From positions 1-6,828 of the forward strand of contig DASYSA010000303.1 of NCBI GenBank assembly GCA_036003885.1: DNA of 6,828 bases. Reading direction: 5' to 3'. The position numbers and the translations under genes were made by a program. Each line of letters starts with the position of its first letter. The first letter of the stretch is position 1. Below are positions 1 through 5,363 of the stretch, piece by piece. The DNA is from DASYSA01 sp036003885 (GTDB taxonomy: Bacteria; Acidobacteriota; Blastocatellia; UBA7656). The notes beneath the pieces were generated by a model that was given only the letters and a program-made list of their open reading frames with translations, made no database searches and had not been told where the DNA came from.

Positions 1-1
1 A

Positions 2-640
2 GAAGGCGAGCGGTTGACCACTGTAGAGGCCAATGTGCGGTGTAGAGACATCGGCAGCTTTGTGGCTGAGGCACGCGACGCGGTGGATCGTCAAGTCAAG
101 CTGCCGCCGGGATATCATTTTCAATGGGGTGGCCTTTGGGAACACCTCGAAAGCGGACGGGACCGCCTCTTTGTCGTGTTCCTCCTTCTGTTTACAACAT
201 TTCAATCCGTGAAACAGGCTGCGTTGATTTTCACAGGAATTCCGTTTGCGATTACGGGTGGAGTGCTGTCGCTGATCTTGCGGCAAATGACCTTTTCCAT
301 GAGTGCCGGCGTCGGCTTCATCGCGGTTTCTGGCGTTGCGGTACTGAATGGCGTCGTTATGGTCGCCTTCATCAATCAGCTTCGAAAAGAGGGCAGGAAC
401 GTCAATGACGCAGTAACCGAGGGCGCACTTACCCGGCTCCGTCCTGTGTTAATGACCGCGCTTGTTGCGAGTCTCGGATGCATCCCGATGGCTCTATCCA
501 CCAGCGCCGGTGCGGAAGTTCAGCGGCCATTAGCGACCGTAGTCATTGGCGGTTTGGTGACATCTACAGTGCTAACGCTATTTGTGCTGCCCGCATTGTA
601 CCGGCTGCTTGAAAAGGAGCGAGCCACTCCCCGTACATAG
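2..640 (+). CDS. C-terminal part of a CzcA/CusA-type heavy-metal RND efflux transporter (5' end outside window)
   Basis: Inner-membrane subunit of a proton-driven tripartite efflux pump of the heavy-metal RND family, exporting cations with a periplasmic adaptor and an outer-membrane channel. The frame is already open at the window edge (EGERLTTVEANVR), so the TTG at 14 is not a real start. Visible in order: the end of the second periplasmic domain (to about residue 54), a short hydrophobic segment (55-67), a helix with the family motif TGIPFAITGGVLSL, the SAGVGFIAVSGVAVLNG helix, the RPVLMTALVASLGCIP helix, and the terminal GAEVQRPLATVVIGG helix ending in LPALY. The Asn in GVAVLNG is CzcA-like; CusA has Glu there. 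The first helix is about eight residues shorter than I recall for the family (compare E. coli CusA), an apparent 24-nt in-frame deletion near 173-181. The pump may therefore be impaired. The metal cannot be deduced from this part. Confidence 0.9.
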   Translation, partial: EGERLTTVEANVRCRDIGSFVAEARDAVDRQVKLPPGYHFQWGGLWEHLESGRDRLFVVFLLLFTTFQSVKQAALIFTGIPFAITGGVLSLILRQMTFSMSAGVGFIAVSGVAVLNGVVMVAFINQLRKEGRNVNDAVTEGALTRLRPVLMTALVASLGCIPMALSTSAGAEVQRPLATVVIGGLVTSTVLTLFVLPALYRLLEKERATPRT

Positions 641-671
641 GGAAACGTCGCTCGGCATTCAGATCCGCAAA

Positions 672-794
672 TCACGATTTGGACGCCTCCGTGCTGACGC
701 GCTTCTTTGGAGCCACCAAGAGCGTGCGCGGAATCAGGCGATCATCATCCGCGGAAAGGTTTTCTAAGGCAGCTTTGACCTCTGTTGTTGGCAT
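672..794 (-). CDS. Possible 40-residue protein directly after, and in frame with, the 192-residue gene
   Basis: The TAA stop of the upstream gene (795-797) is followed at once by ATG (792-794). The same frame then runs 40 codons to TGA, starting MPTTEVKAALENLSADDD and ending KRVSTEASKS. Codons look coding-like (GCG, CGC, CTG, GTC) and the peptide is charged and polar. There is no Shine-Dalgarno sequence before the ATG, so translation would need re-initiation after the upstream stop. The alternative is that this is the former C-terminus of the 192-residue protein, cut off by a nonsense mutation. No family is recognised. Confidence 0.3.
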   Translation of the reverse strand: MPTTEVKAALENLSADDDRLIPRTLLVAPKKRVSTEASKS

Positions 795-1373
795 TTATAT
801 GTTCGAGCCGAAGATCACAACCGCTTGTGTCATGGGTAGCAGCCCCGTCGCATTCCAGAAATTGAACACAAACAGTGCGATCAGATCCGCGTGCCTGGCG
901 TTATCTGGGTCGTTCTGTGCATAGCGCTTCTTAACCAGCTCATGGCAGACCTTGAACAGCGATTTCTGAAGCTTCGCGATGTTCTTACCGGGCGTGACTT
1001 TGACATCCAGTGCTGCGGCGCTGAATTCGTTCCAGAAGCCGGGATCCGTGACCAGCCGGCGTGGCTCTTTGCGCGCGAGTCCCGCCCGTTCTGCCACGCG
1101 GCAAAGGGTGTAATACATTATCCGGTTCAGCCCCGCGAAGAATGGCACGATTTCCTGCCTCCGCCCGGTCTGTTCCTTCCCGAGCGCGTCTTGAGCGGCG
1201 CGGACCGTAATCTCGACCAGGAAATTTCCGTCAATCGGAGCCTTGCCGAGGTGAAGGCGCAGTTGAGCTTCGACGGAGATGGTCTCGAGAAGCGGATCCG
1301 ATAAAAGAACTTCCTCGCTCCTCAATTGAAGTAGCCCTCGAGACAAACCGAATTGAACTCCTGATGGATGCAT
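795..1373 (-). CDS. Hypothetical protein, 192 residues, no recognised family
   Basis: The start is well supported: GGAGGT lies 7 nt before ATG 1373 on the minus strand, and no in-frame ATG, GTG or TTG exists further up before a TGA at 1449-1451. Codon choice is strongly coding-like (GC-rich third positions), whereas the opposing frame at 891-1304 has no such support. The protein has no signal peptide or clear membrane segment, and looks mixed alpha/beta then helical. It opens MHPSGVQFGLSRGLLQLRSE, has a basic middle (GKEQTGRRQE, ARKEPRR), an aromatic FNFWNATG segment near residues 170-177, and ends VVIFGSNI. The codons just before the ATG also read plausibly (RDVYNIVYTEVWD), so the ancestral N-terminus may have been longer. 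It is the next gene downstream of the FN3 gene on the same strand, 103 nt away, so co-transcription is possible. Function unknown. Confidence 0.6.
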   Translation of the reverse strand: MHPSGVQFGLSRGLLQLRSEEVLLSDPLLETISVEAQLRLHLGKAPIDGNFLVEITVRAAQDALGKEQTGRRQEIVPFFAGLNRIMYYTLCRVAERAGLARKEPRRLVTDPGFWNEFSAAALDVKVTPGKNIAKLQKSLFKVCHELVKKRYAQNDPDNARHADLIALFVFNFWNATGLLPMTQAVVIFGSNI

Positions 1374-1431
1374 ATCCCAGACCTCCGTATAAACAATGTT
1401 GTAGACGTCGCGTATTTTCGAGCTGCTGCTC

Positions 1432-1461
1432 TCTCCTCGGATGAGAACTCATCCGAGGAGA
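1432..1461 (-). terminator. Perfect 14-bp hairpin stem between the FN3 gene and the 192-residue gene
   Basis: The arms TCTCCTCGGATGAG (1432-1445) and CTCATCCGAGGAGA (1448-1461) are exact reverse complements, separated by AA. In RNA this gives 13 pairs closed by a GAAC loop. It begins 15 nt after the FN3 stop codon on the minus strand, the usual place for a 3'-end hairpin, and lies 58 nt before the next ATG. No U-tract follows on either strand, so it does not meet the standard intrinsic-terminator pattern. It could instead stabilise the mRNA 3' end or act as a 5'-leader element of the 192-residue gene. Confidence 0.45.
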
Positions 1462-1476
1462 TGAGGAGGACTACGG

Positions 1477-2124
1477 TTACGTACAGATGCGCGTGACCGA
1501 GTCGCTCCAGTCGGAGTAGCCGGCGTTGCCCAGGGAACGGACCTGAAAAGCATAGCTCGTACCCGGCGTCAGACCGGTAACCGATGTGGCTGGCCGGGTT
1601 CTACTGACCGGTTGCGTCGTCCACGTGCCCGGCGTCGCTCCGGCGCCGGTCGCGGCCCAGCGCAATTCATAGCTGAACGCGGCGGGAACGGCGGCAATCG
1701 TTACCAGGACTTGACCGCTGTTGCTGCCTTGGTTGATCTTGCGGATGAACTGAGACAACGGCTGGTTGGCGCCCTTCACAGTGGACGCGGCCTCGAACCC
1801 ACTCTTCAAGAAAGTCGGCATATCGTCCTTGCAGTTCGCCTCGACATAATGGCCGAGCTGACGCAACATCTTGATCACGACTTCACCTTGATGGCTGCGT
1901 TCGGCAATGGCTTGCTTGCCTCCATCCATGGCCGCCGTGATTTTGGACGAGTAGGTGTCGATCGCTCCCTTGAGCGTAACCATATCGACGGGCGGCGTGA
2001 CATAGTCGGTCGTGTCGCCATTGATCCCGGTATAGACGGCGGTCGCACGCGCTAAGATATCGGTGGGCCCCGTCTTGGTGAAACCAAGCATCGCTTTGAT
2101 CGGTTTTGTTTTCGTTTTCGACAT
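1477..2124 (-). CDS. Fibronectin type III domain protein, 215 residues
   Basis: Two-part protein without a signal peptide. Residues 1-10 are lysine-rich (MSKTKTKPIK). Residues 11 to about 115 form a mostly helical domain with the segments PPVDMVTLKGAIDTY, AAMDGGKQAIAER and MLRQLGHYVEANCKDDMPTF. Residues 125-212 form one fibronectin type III domain, shown by SYELRW, TPGTWTT, and the typical GLTPGTSYAFQVRSLG followed by GYSDWSDSV. From memory, this combination recurs in proteins of about 200 residues in Acidobacteria and related soil bacteria, all of unknown function. An FN3 domain in a protein with no export signal suggests an intracellular binding or structural role, or export by a route that needs no cleaved signal; this is inference. 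The Shine-Dalgarno is weak (GCGAGA 4 nt before ATG). The N-terminal residues match how I recall the family starting. Confidence 0.85.
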   Translation of the reverse strand: MSKTKTKPIKAMLGFTKTGPTDILARATAVYTGINGDTTDYVTPPVDMVTLKGAIDTYSSKITAAMDGGKQAIAERSHQGEVVIKMLRQLGHYVEANCKDDMPTFLKSGFEAASTVKGANQPLSQFIRKINQGSNSGQVLVTIAAVPAAFSYELRWAATGAGATPGTWTTQPVSRTRPATSVTGLTPGTSYAFQVRSLGNAGYSDWSDSVTRICT

Positions 2125-2436
2125 AGATTCTCGCTTTCATTTTGCGGGCGCGAAGCGCAAGCGCGATAGCGCGCAGCCTCAAGATTACCCCCGCGGCTAA
2201 TGGTTAACGGTTTCCCGGCGCGTGAAAACACAGGGCCGCCATCACGAGCGGCTGCGAGTGCAAGCCCGCATCAAGACAATGGCGAGTAAAGAAGGGCAAC
2301 CGGACCTTCTTCCCTCAGCGAACGCGGCCATATACGGCACGGCTGCCGCCATTCACACTATTGTGATGGTCACCTAGATAAGTGAACGATTTACGAGTCG
2401 GAAGGCCCCTGCTGTAGAAGGAACGAGACACCGATA
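2125..2436. other. Non-coding stretch upstream of the FN3 gene
   Basis: About 310 bases without a supportable gene. It must contain the FN3 promoter, but I see no convincing -35/-10 pair. The part nearest the FN3 start has a cluster of GCGC blocks (2148-2174: GCGC, GAA, GCGC, AA, GCGC, GATA, GCGCGC) that can fold into small hairpins in the leader RNA. At 2353-2366 there is a short dyad, TCACA-CTAT-TGTGA, of unknown meaning. Confidence 0.5.
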
Positions 2437-2478
2437 CTTCAAGATTTTTCTTGAAACGCTTCAAGATTTTTCTTGAAA
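2437..2478. repeat. Two tandem copies of an 18-nt hairpin sequence (22-nt period)
   Basis: The sequence TTCAAGATTTTTCTTGAA occurs at 2438-2455 and again at 2460-2477, inside identical 20-nt blocks 22 nt apart. Each copy is an inverted repeat, TTCAAGA-TTTT-TCTTGAA: a 7-bp stem with a four-T loop. The copies can also pair with each other as a longer duplex. They are AT-rich, unlike the surroundings, and end about 68 bp before the 41-bp array. They could be a tandem protein-binding site or a paired RNA hairpin; nothing here decides which. Confidence 0.8.
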
Positions 2479-2545
2479 GATACAGAATTGTCGGAAAACC
2501 AAACGCGCAGGCCAGATTTTGGCGCTGCTCATCAGGTTCGCACTC

Positions 2546-2798
2546 GGCATCTGCCGGATGCACTCTGCCTCCCGCACTTGCCAGACGGCATCTGCCGCAA
2601 GCACTCTGCTTCCCGCACTTGCCGGACGGCATCTGCCGGATGCACTCTGCCTCCCGCACTTGCCGGACGGCATCTGCCGGATGCACTCTGCTTCCCGCAC
2701 TTGCCGGACGGCATCTGCCGCATGCACTCTGCCTCCCGCACTTGCCGGACGGCATCTGCCGCATGCACTCTGCCTCCCGCACTTGCCAGACGGCATCT
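2546..2798. repeat. 41-bp tandem repeat array, six full copies plus 7 bp
   Basis: Copies start at 2546, 2587, 2628, 2669, 2710 and 2751, and a stub GGCATCT starts at 2792. Each unit begins GGCATCTGCCG, has GCACTCTGC and TCCCGCACTTGCC in the middle, and ends in GAC. Copies are nearly identical. Variable sites are GGAT/GCAA/GCAT after GGCATCTGCC, GCCTCCC/GCTTCCC, and GCCGGAC/GCCAGAC; the last variant (A) occurs only in the first and last copies. The unit is about 68% GC and contains overlapping dyads (TGCCG-GA-CGGCA across the junction, CGGCA-TC-TGCCG at the start). Copies abut with no spacers. Because 41 is not a multiple of three and the unit has no stop triplet on either strand, all six frames stay open; the cysteine-rich ORFs predicted here are therefore unlikely to be genes. 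Confidence 0.95.
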
Positions 2799-3175
2799 TG
2801 GACCAGAAGATTCGTGATCGGCATGACGCATCGTCACGGAAGGATCCCGTGTCCGAACCGGACTTTTGGGTCTGGCTGCCATTTGTCCGGGATGTCGGCC
2901 TCTCGCAGACTGGGGGCGTGAGCGTTGGCCACATCCACATCTGTGGTTTGTCGGTTATACGTCCACTGACGCCAGCGGGGTCGGTTGCTAAACACTGCGC
3001 GACTTCTCGGGACTTGAGATTGAGAAAAGTACCTAGAACGAACATGCTTTTCTCGTAACAATCCTGTTTTCCAAGCACATCTACCAGTAGCTGGATGCTC
3101 ACGATCGCTCGCAGGTAGCAGTTGCAGCAACTCAACGCCCTCCTCAATCTGATCGCCGCCATTCGCTGTCAACGC
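2799..3175. other. Non-coding stretch between the two repeat arrays
   Basis: About 380 bases with no gene I can support. Plus-strand frames continue out of the 41-bp array to 2921 and 3058, but only because the array has no stops; there is no independent start or ribosome-binding site. A small hairpin, GTCCG-AAC-CGGAC followed by TTTT (2851-2867), resembles a weak terminator, but no gene ends just before it. Confidence 0.5.
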
Positions 3176-3235
3176 TGCCAGCCGTTGTCTTGCCAGCCGT
3201 TGTCTTGCCAGCCGTTGTCTTGCAGGCCGTTGTCT
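3176..3235. repeat. 15-bp tandem repeat, four copies, just upstream of the PIG-L gene
   Basis: The unit TGCCAGCCGTTGTCT is repeated exactly at 3176, 3191 and 3206. A fourth copy at 3221 differs at two adjacent positions (TGCAGGCCGTTGTCT). The period is a multiple of three, so in frame with the deacetylase it would read as a pentapeptide repeat (CQPLS, last copy CRPLS). The array ends 48 bp before the likely ATG, so it more probably lies in the leader or promoter region. Confidence 0.9.
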
Positions 3236-3283
3236 TGCTGCCAAATCGACGCCTCCCTGAAACTGTTACAATGCACGAAAGCA

Positions 3284-3997
3284 ATGCGGCTGCTCTACGT
3301 CTTTCCACATCCCGACGACGAGTCTTTCGGACCCGCTCGAGCCATGGCCGCGCAGCGACGTCAAGGACACGAAGTCTATCTGCTCACTCTGACTCGCGGT
3401 GAAGCGACGAAGGTCCGAAACAGGTTCGGCTGGACTCTGGAACAGATGGCGAACGCACGCGCCAACGAAATGCTGGAGGTGAAGAAGACCCTCGATCTCA
3501 CGGGTCTGCGAGTGCTGACGCTGCCGGACGGCAAGCTTAAGGAACTCTATCCGTGGGCAATTGAGAAGGTCATTCGCGAAGAGATTCTCGGTATTCGGCC
3601 GCACGTCGTCATTACATTTCCAATCCACGGAATCAGCGGATTCCACGACCACATCGTCTGCTATGCGGCAGTCACCCGGGTGTATCTCGAGCTGCAAGCG
3701 CCCGAGCGCCCTTGGCTGCAGCGACTGGCGTTCTTCACGCTGGCCACCCCGCCGGCCGGCGTCCCGTGGCACGTGAGCATCACCAAATCCGAGGAGATCG
3801 ATTGCAGATTCGACGTGACGGACGCGGACATGACGTTGTGGCACCAGGCGCTCGATTGCTACGTGACCTACCGTGATGTTATCAGCGAGAGCGGAGCGCA
3901 CCAGGCGTTCGGTCGAGACGTGCAGTTCGAGATCTTTCGCGAGGACCACAAGCCGACGCTGGGCGATCTTTGCGATGGGCTGCGCGACATCGATTGA
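3284..3997 (+). CDS. PIG-L/LmbE-family zinc-dependent deacetylase, 237 residues
   Basis: The family removes N-acetyl groups from GlcNAc-type sugars attached to lipids, inositol or small thiols, using one zinc ion. The protein starts with the first beta strand, MRLLYVF, then the zinc and catalytic motif HPDDE (residues 9-13), where His9 and Asp12 are the expected ligands and Asp11 the likely base. The strand VYLLTLTRGE (31-40) and the helix with NARANEMLE (57-65) are typical. The third ligand is expected in FHDHI (120-124), most likely His123 by analogy with MshB-like enzymes. Length is normal and no signal peptide is seen, so it is probably cytosolic. The start was chosen because HPDDE lies 8-12 residues from the N-terminus in this family; a TTG at 3122 would add 54 residues made largely of the 15-bp repeat. 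The Shine-Dalgarno is weak (CGAAAG), and TACAAT at 3267-3272 could be a -10 box. The substrate is unknown; no sugar or thiol pathway gene is adjacent. Confidence 0.9.
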   Translation: MRLLYVFPHPDDESFGPARAMAAQRRQGHEVYLLTLTRGEATKVRNRFGWTLEQMANARANEMLEVKKTLDLTGLRVLTLPDGKLKELYPWAIEKVIREEILGIRPHVVITFPIHGISGFHDHIVCYAAVTRVYLELQAPERPWLQRLAFFTLATPPAGVPWHVSITKSEEIDCRFDVTDADMTLWHQALDCYVTYRDVISESGAHQAFGRDVQFEIFREDHKPTLGDLCDGLRDID

Positions 3998-4064
3998 CGT
4001 ATCCTCGGCTAGCCCAACTATGACTTTGACGTTTTCATTGTCACGCTAGCGAAGAAAAGGCCGC

Positions 4065-4078
4065 AGTGGCCAGCCACT
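4065..4078 (+). terminator. Small hairpin after the PIG-L gene, weak terminator candidate
   Basis: AGTGGC-CA-GCCACT is a perfect 6-bp dyad (effectively five pairs with a CCAG loop), 67 nt after the deacetylase stop codon. No T-run follows. The rest of 3998-4246 between the two convergent genes shows only two 8-bp palindromes (GGCTAGCC and CGCTAGCG) and no coding signal. Support as a terminator is weak. Confidence 0.2.
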
Positions 4079-4246
4079 AGCGCGGGCATTGAGCCAAGCT
4101 TAGATGTACGTTTTGCAGACCGGATCAGCAAAACATTCCCGCCATGATAACTCGCGAGTAACGCCGCAGTTTTACCAGCGTGACGAAGTAAGAGAAATAG
4201 TTTTCAATCACCGGTTACAAGGTCTTTGGCATTTCGTTTGGCATCG

Positions 4247-4906
4247 TCAGAACAGGAATCCCAGTAGGAACTCAATCTGGTTTGGCTCCAGGTACAGCTG
4301 GCCGAAAATGGTCCTTCGCCAACGGCTGTATCGGAACTCAGGTAGCAGACGCATCCGAGTGCGACCGAACTCCATTCCAAGGGCGACTGTTGCTCCTGGG
4401 ACGAACGCGGCAACGGTGTCTTCGCCTTCAATCGGCGTCGTGATCGTGGTCTGGGCCGTTTGCACCGTCTTTACTCCCCGAGTACGACCTAGTCCCATAT
4501 AACGCAAAACGAAGCCGCTTGCCACGTAAGGAACGACGCGCCCGTTCCATCGATACTTCGCCATCATTGGAAAATCCCAGGAGTTACCCTTAACTTCATA
4601 GGACGAGTTTAGAGTGACGCCAGACACAGAAGTGTTCTCCGTCCTAACAAAGCCTAGATGCTTGTAGAGTGCGTCAAACTCCAAGGCGACACGAGGTTTT
4701 AGGCGCCATTCAACCGAGGGGCCCAGGGTATAACGGCGGGTCGCGGACGAATACTCAAGAACTCCGCCACGAACCGCGATTTGGCCAGTCTCGAAATACG
4801 TGGTCAAGGGAACGCCGACCTTCACACCAAAGCGAAGGTCCTGCGCCAGAGCTGAGGTAGTAAACCCAACTAACAACATCGTTAGGGTCCGAAATGTCGG
4901 TTTCAT
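4247..4906 (-). CDS. Outer-membrane beta-barrel protein, 219 residues
   Basis: Small porin-like barrel of the outer-membrane beta-barrel superfamily. The signal peptide spans residues 1-21 (MKPTFRTLTMLLVGF, cleavage after SALA). Alternating strands follow: YTLGPSVEWRL (59-69), RVALEFDALYKHLGF (72-86), SWDFPMMAKYRW (109-120), VVPYVASGFVLRYMG (124-138), GATVALGMEFG (171-181), MRLLPEFRYSRW (185-196) and NQIEFLLGFLF (209-219). The C-terminal Phe is the usual BAM-complex recognition residue. The pattern PEFRYSRW then NQIEFLLG resembles a family common, from memory, in Acidobacteria. The start at 4906 was preferred over an in-frame start at 5014 because the signal peptide begins here and AGGGA lies 9 nt upstream. 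Its ATG overlaps by four bases (ATGA) the stop of an ORF opened by a transposase remnant upstream. The specific function (adhesion, small-molecule passage or structural) cannot be told. Confidence 0.87.
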   Translation of the reverse strand: MKPTFRTLTMLLVGFTTSALAQDLRFGVKVGVPLTTYFETGQIAVRGGVLEYSSATRRYTLGPSVEWRLKPRVALEFDALYKHLGFVRTENTSVSGVTLNSSYEVKGNSWDFPMMAKYRWNGRVVPYVASGFVLRYMGLGRTRGVKTVQTAQTTITTPIEGEDTVAAFVPGATVALGMEFGRTRMRLLPEFRYSRWRRTIFGQLYLEPNQIEFLLGFLF

Positions 4907-5082
4907 TTGCCTACGTCCCTTCGTGATCTGCGCCGCGGCCAAATGTGATCTGTGACATAGGAGAGGTCTTGTGTGGCTTGGTGTCCGATTCGCGAGAGAA
5001 ATTGACGCAACCAACCTACCATGGCTTCAGTGGGAATCCATGGCGAATATGGCGTGCTTTTTCTGCCGAGCCGGGGGGCATA

Positions 5083-5250
5083 GGACTGCGTCCCTTCTTC
5101 AAAAGTTATCTGCACTCGCCCACTCAAGCCTCGTAGCAAATCACGAATCGCTTTGGCTTCCGTCTCCAGAATCGATTCGATCACGCTCCTGCCGCTTCGT
5201 CGTGAACGGCCACCACTATCGTTGACTGGATGGACATCTAAACTCACCAT
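5083..5250 (-). pseudogene. N-terminal remnant of an IS110-family transposase
   Basis: Starting at ATG 5250 the frame reads MVSLDVHP, then, after a scrambled stretch, VIESILETEAKAIRDLLRG and RVQITFEEGTQS. This matches how IS110-type (DEDD, RuvC-like) transposases begin: a first-strand Asp in LDVHP and a Glu in TFEEGT. Both expected acidic residues remain. Between about 5226 and 5185 the correct reading lies one frame over (IVVAVHDEAAG), so two compensating frameshifts are present. Resemblance stops after residue 56; the remaining DEDD positions and the C-terminal Ser-containing transposase domain are missing, so it cannot be active. The frame continues as unrelated, Arg-rich sequence to TGA at 4903-4905, overlapping the barrel gene start. 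Family assignment is from memory; no element ends were identified. Confidence 0.65.
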
Positions 5251-5363
5251 GCTTCTCTTCGCTGATACAAAGGGCGCCTTCTTCTCGTGGCGTTTGTTGT
5301 TTCAGCAACGCAACCTTACTAAGAGATCAGGGGCGCCTTTCATTGCGTGGGCGGCCTCTAACG

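Noticed and set aside
891..1304. 137-codon plus-strand ORF opposite the 192-residue gene
   Set aside because: It lacks a ribosome-binding site and coding-like codon use, while the minus-strand gene has both.
2353..2366. CRP-like operator TCACA-CTAT-TGTGA
   Set aside because: The half-site order is reversed relative to TGTGA-N6-TCACA and the spacing is four, so it is only a short dyad.
2546..2798. CRISPR array
   Set aside because: The 41-bp copies are contiguous with no spacers, variants lie inside the repeat, and no cas gene is present.
2851..2867. Intrinsic terminator GTCCG-AAC-CGGAC-TTTT
   Set aside because: The stem is five pairs, the T-run is four, and no gene ends upstream on that strand.
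2315..3162. Cysteine-rich proteins encoded across the 41-bp array on either strand
   Set aside because: All six frames are open only because the unit has no stop triplets. No frame has a supported start, ribosome site or preferred codon use.
3122..3283. N-terminal extension of the deacetylase from TTG 3122
   Set aside because: It would consist largely of a tandem repeat and does not fit the family, where HPDDE follows the first strand at the N-terminus.
4907..5014. Longer start for the intact beta-barrel protein
   Set aside because: A clean signal peptide begins at 4906; the added 36 residues are basic and would bury it.
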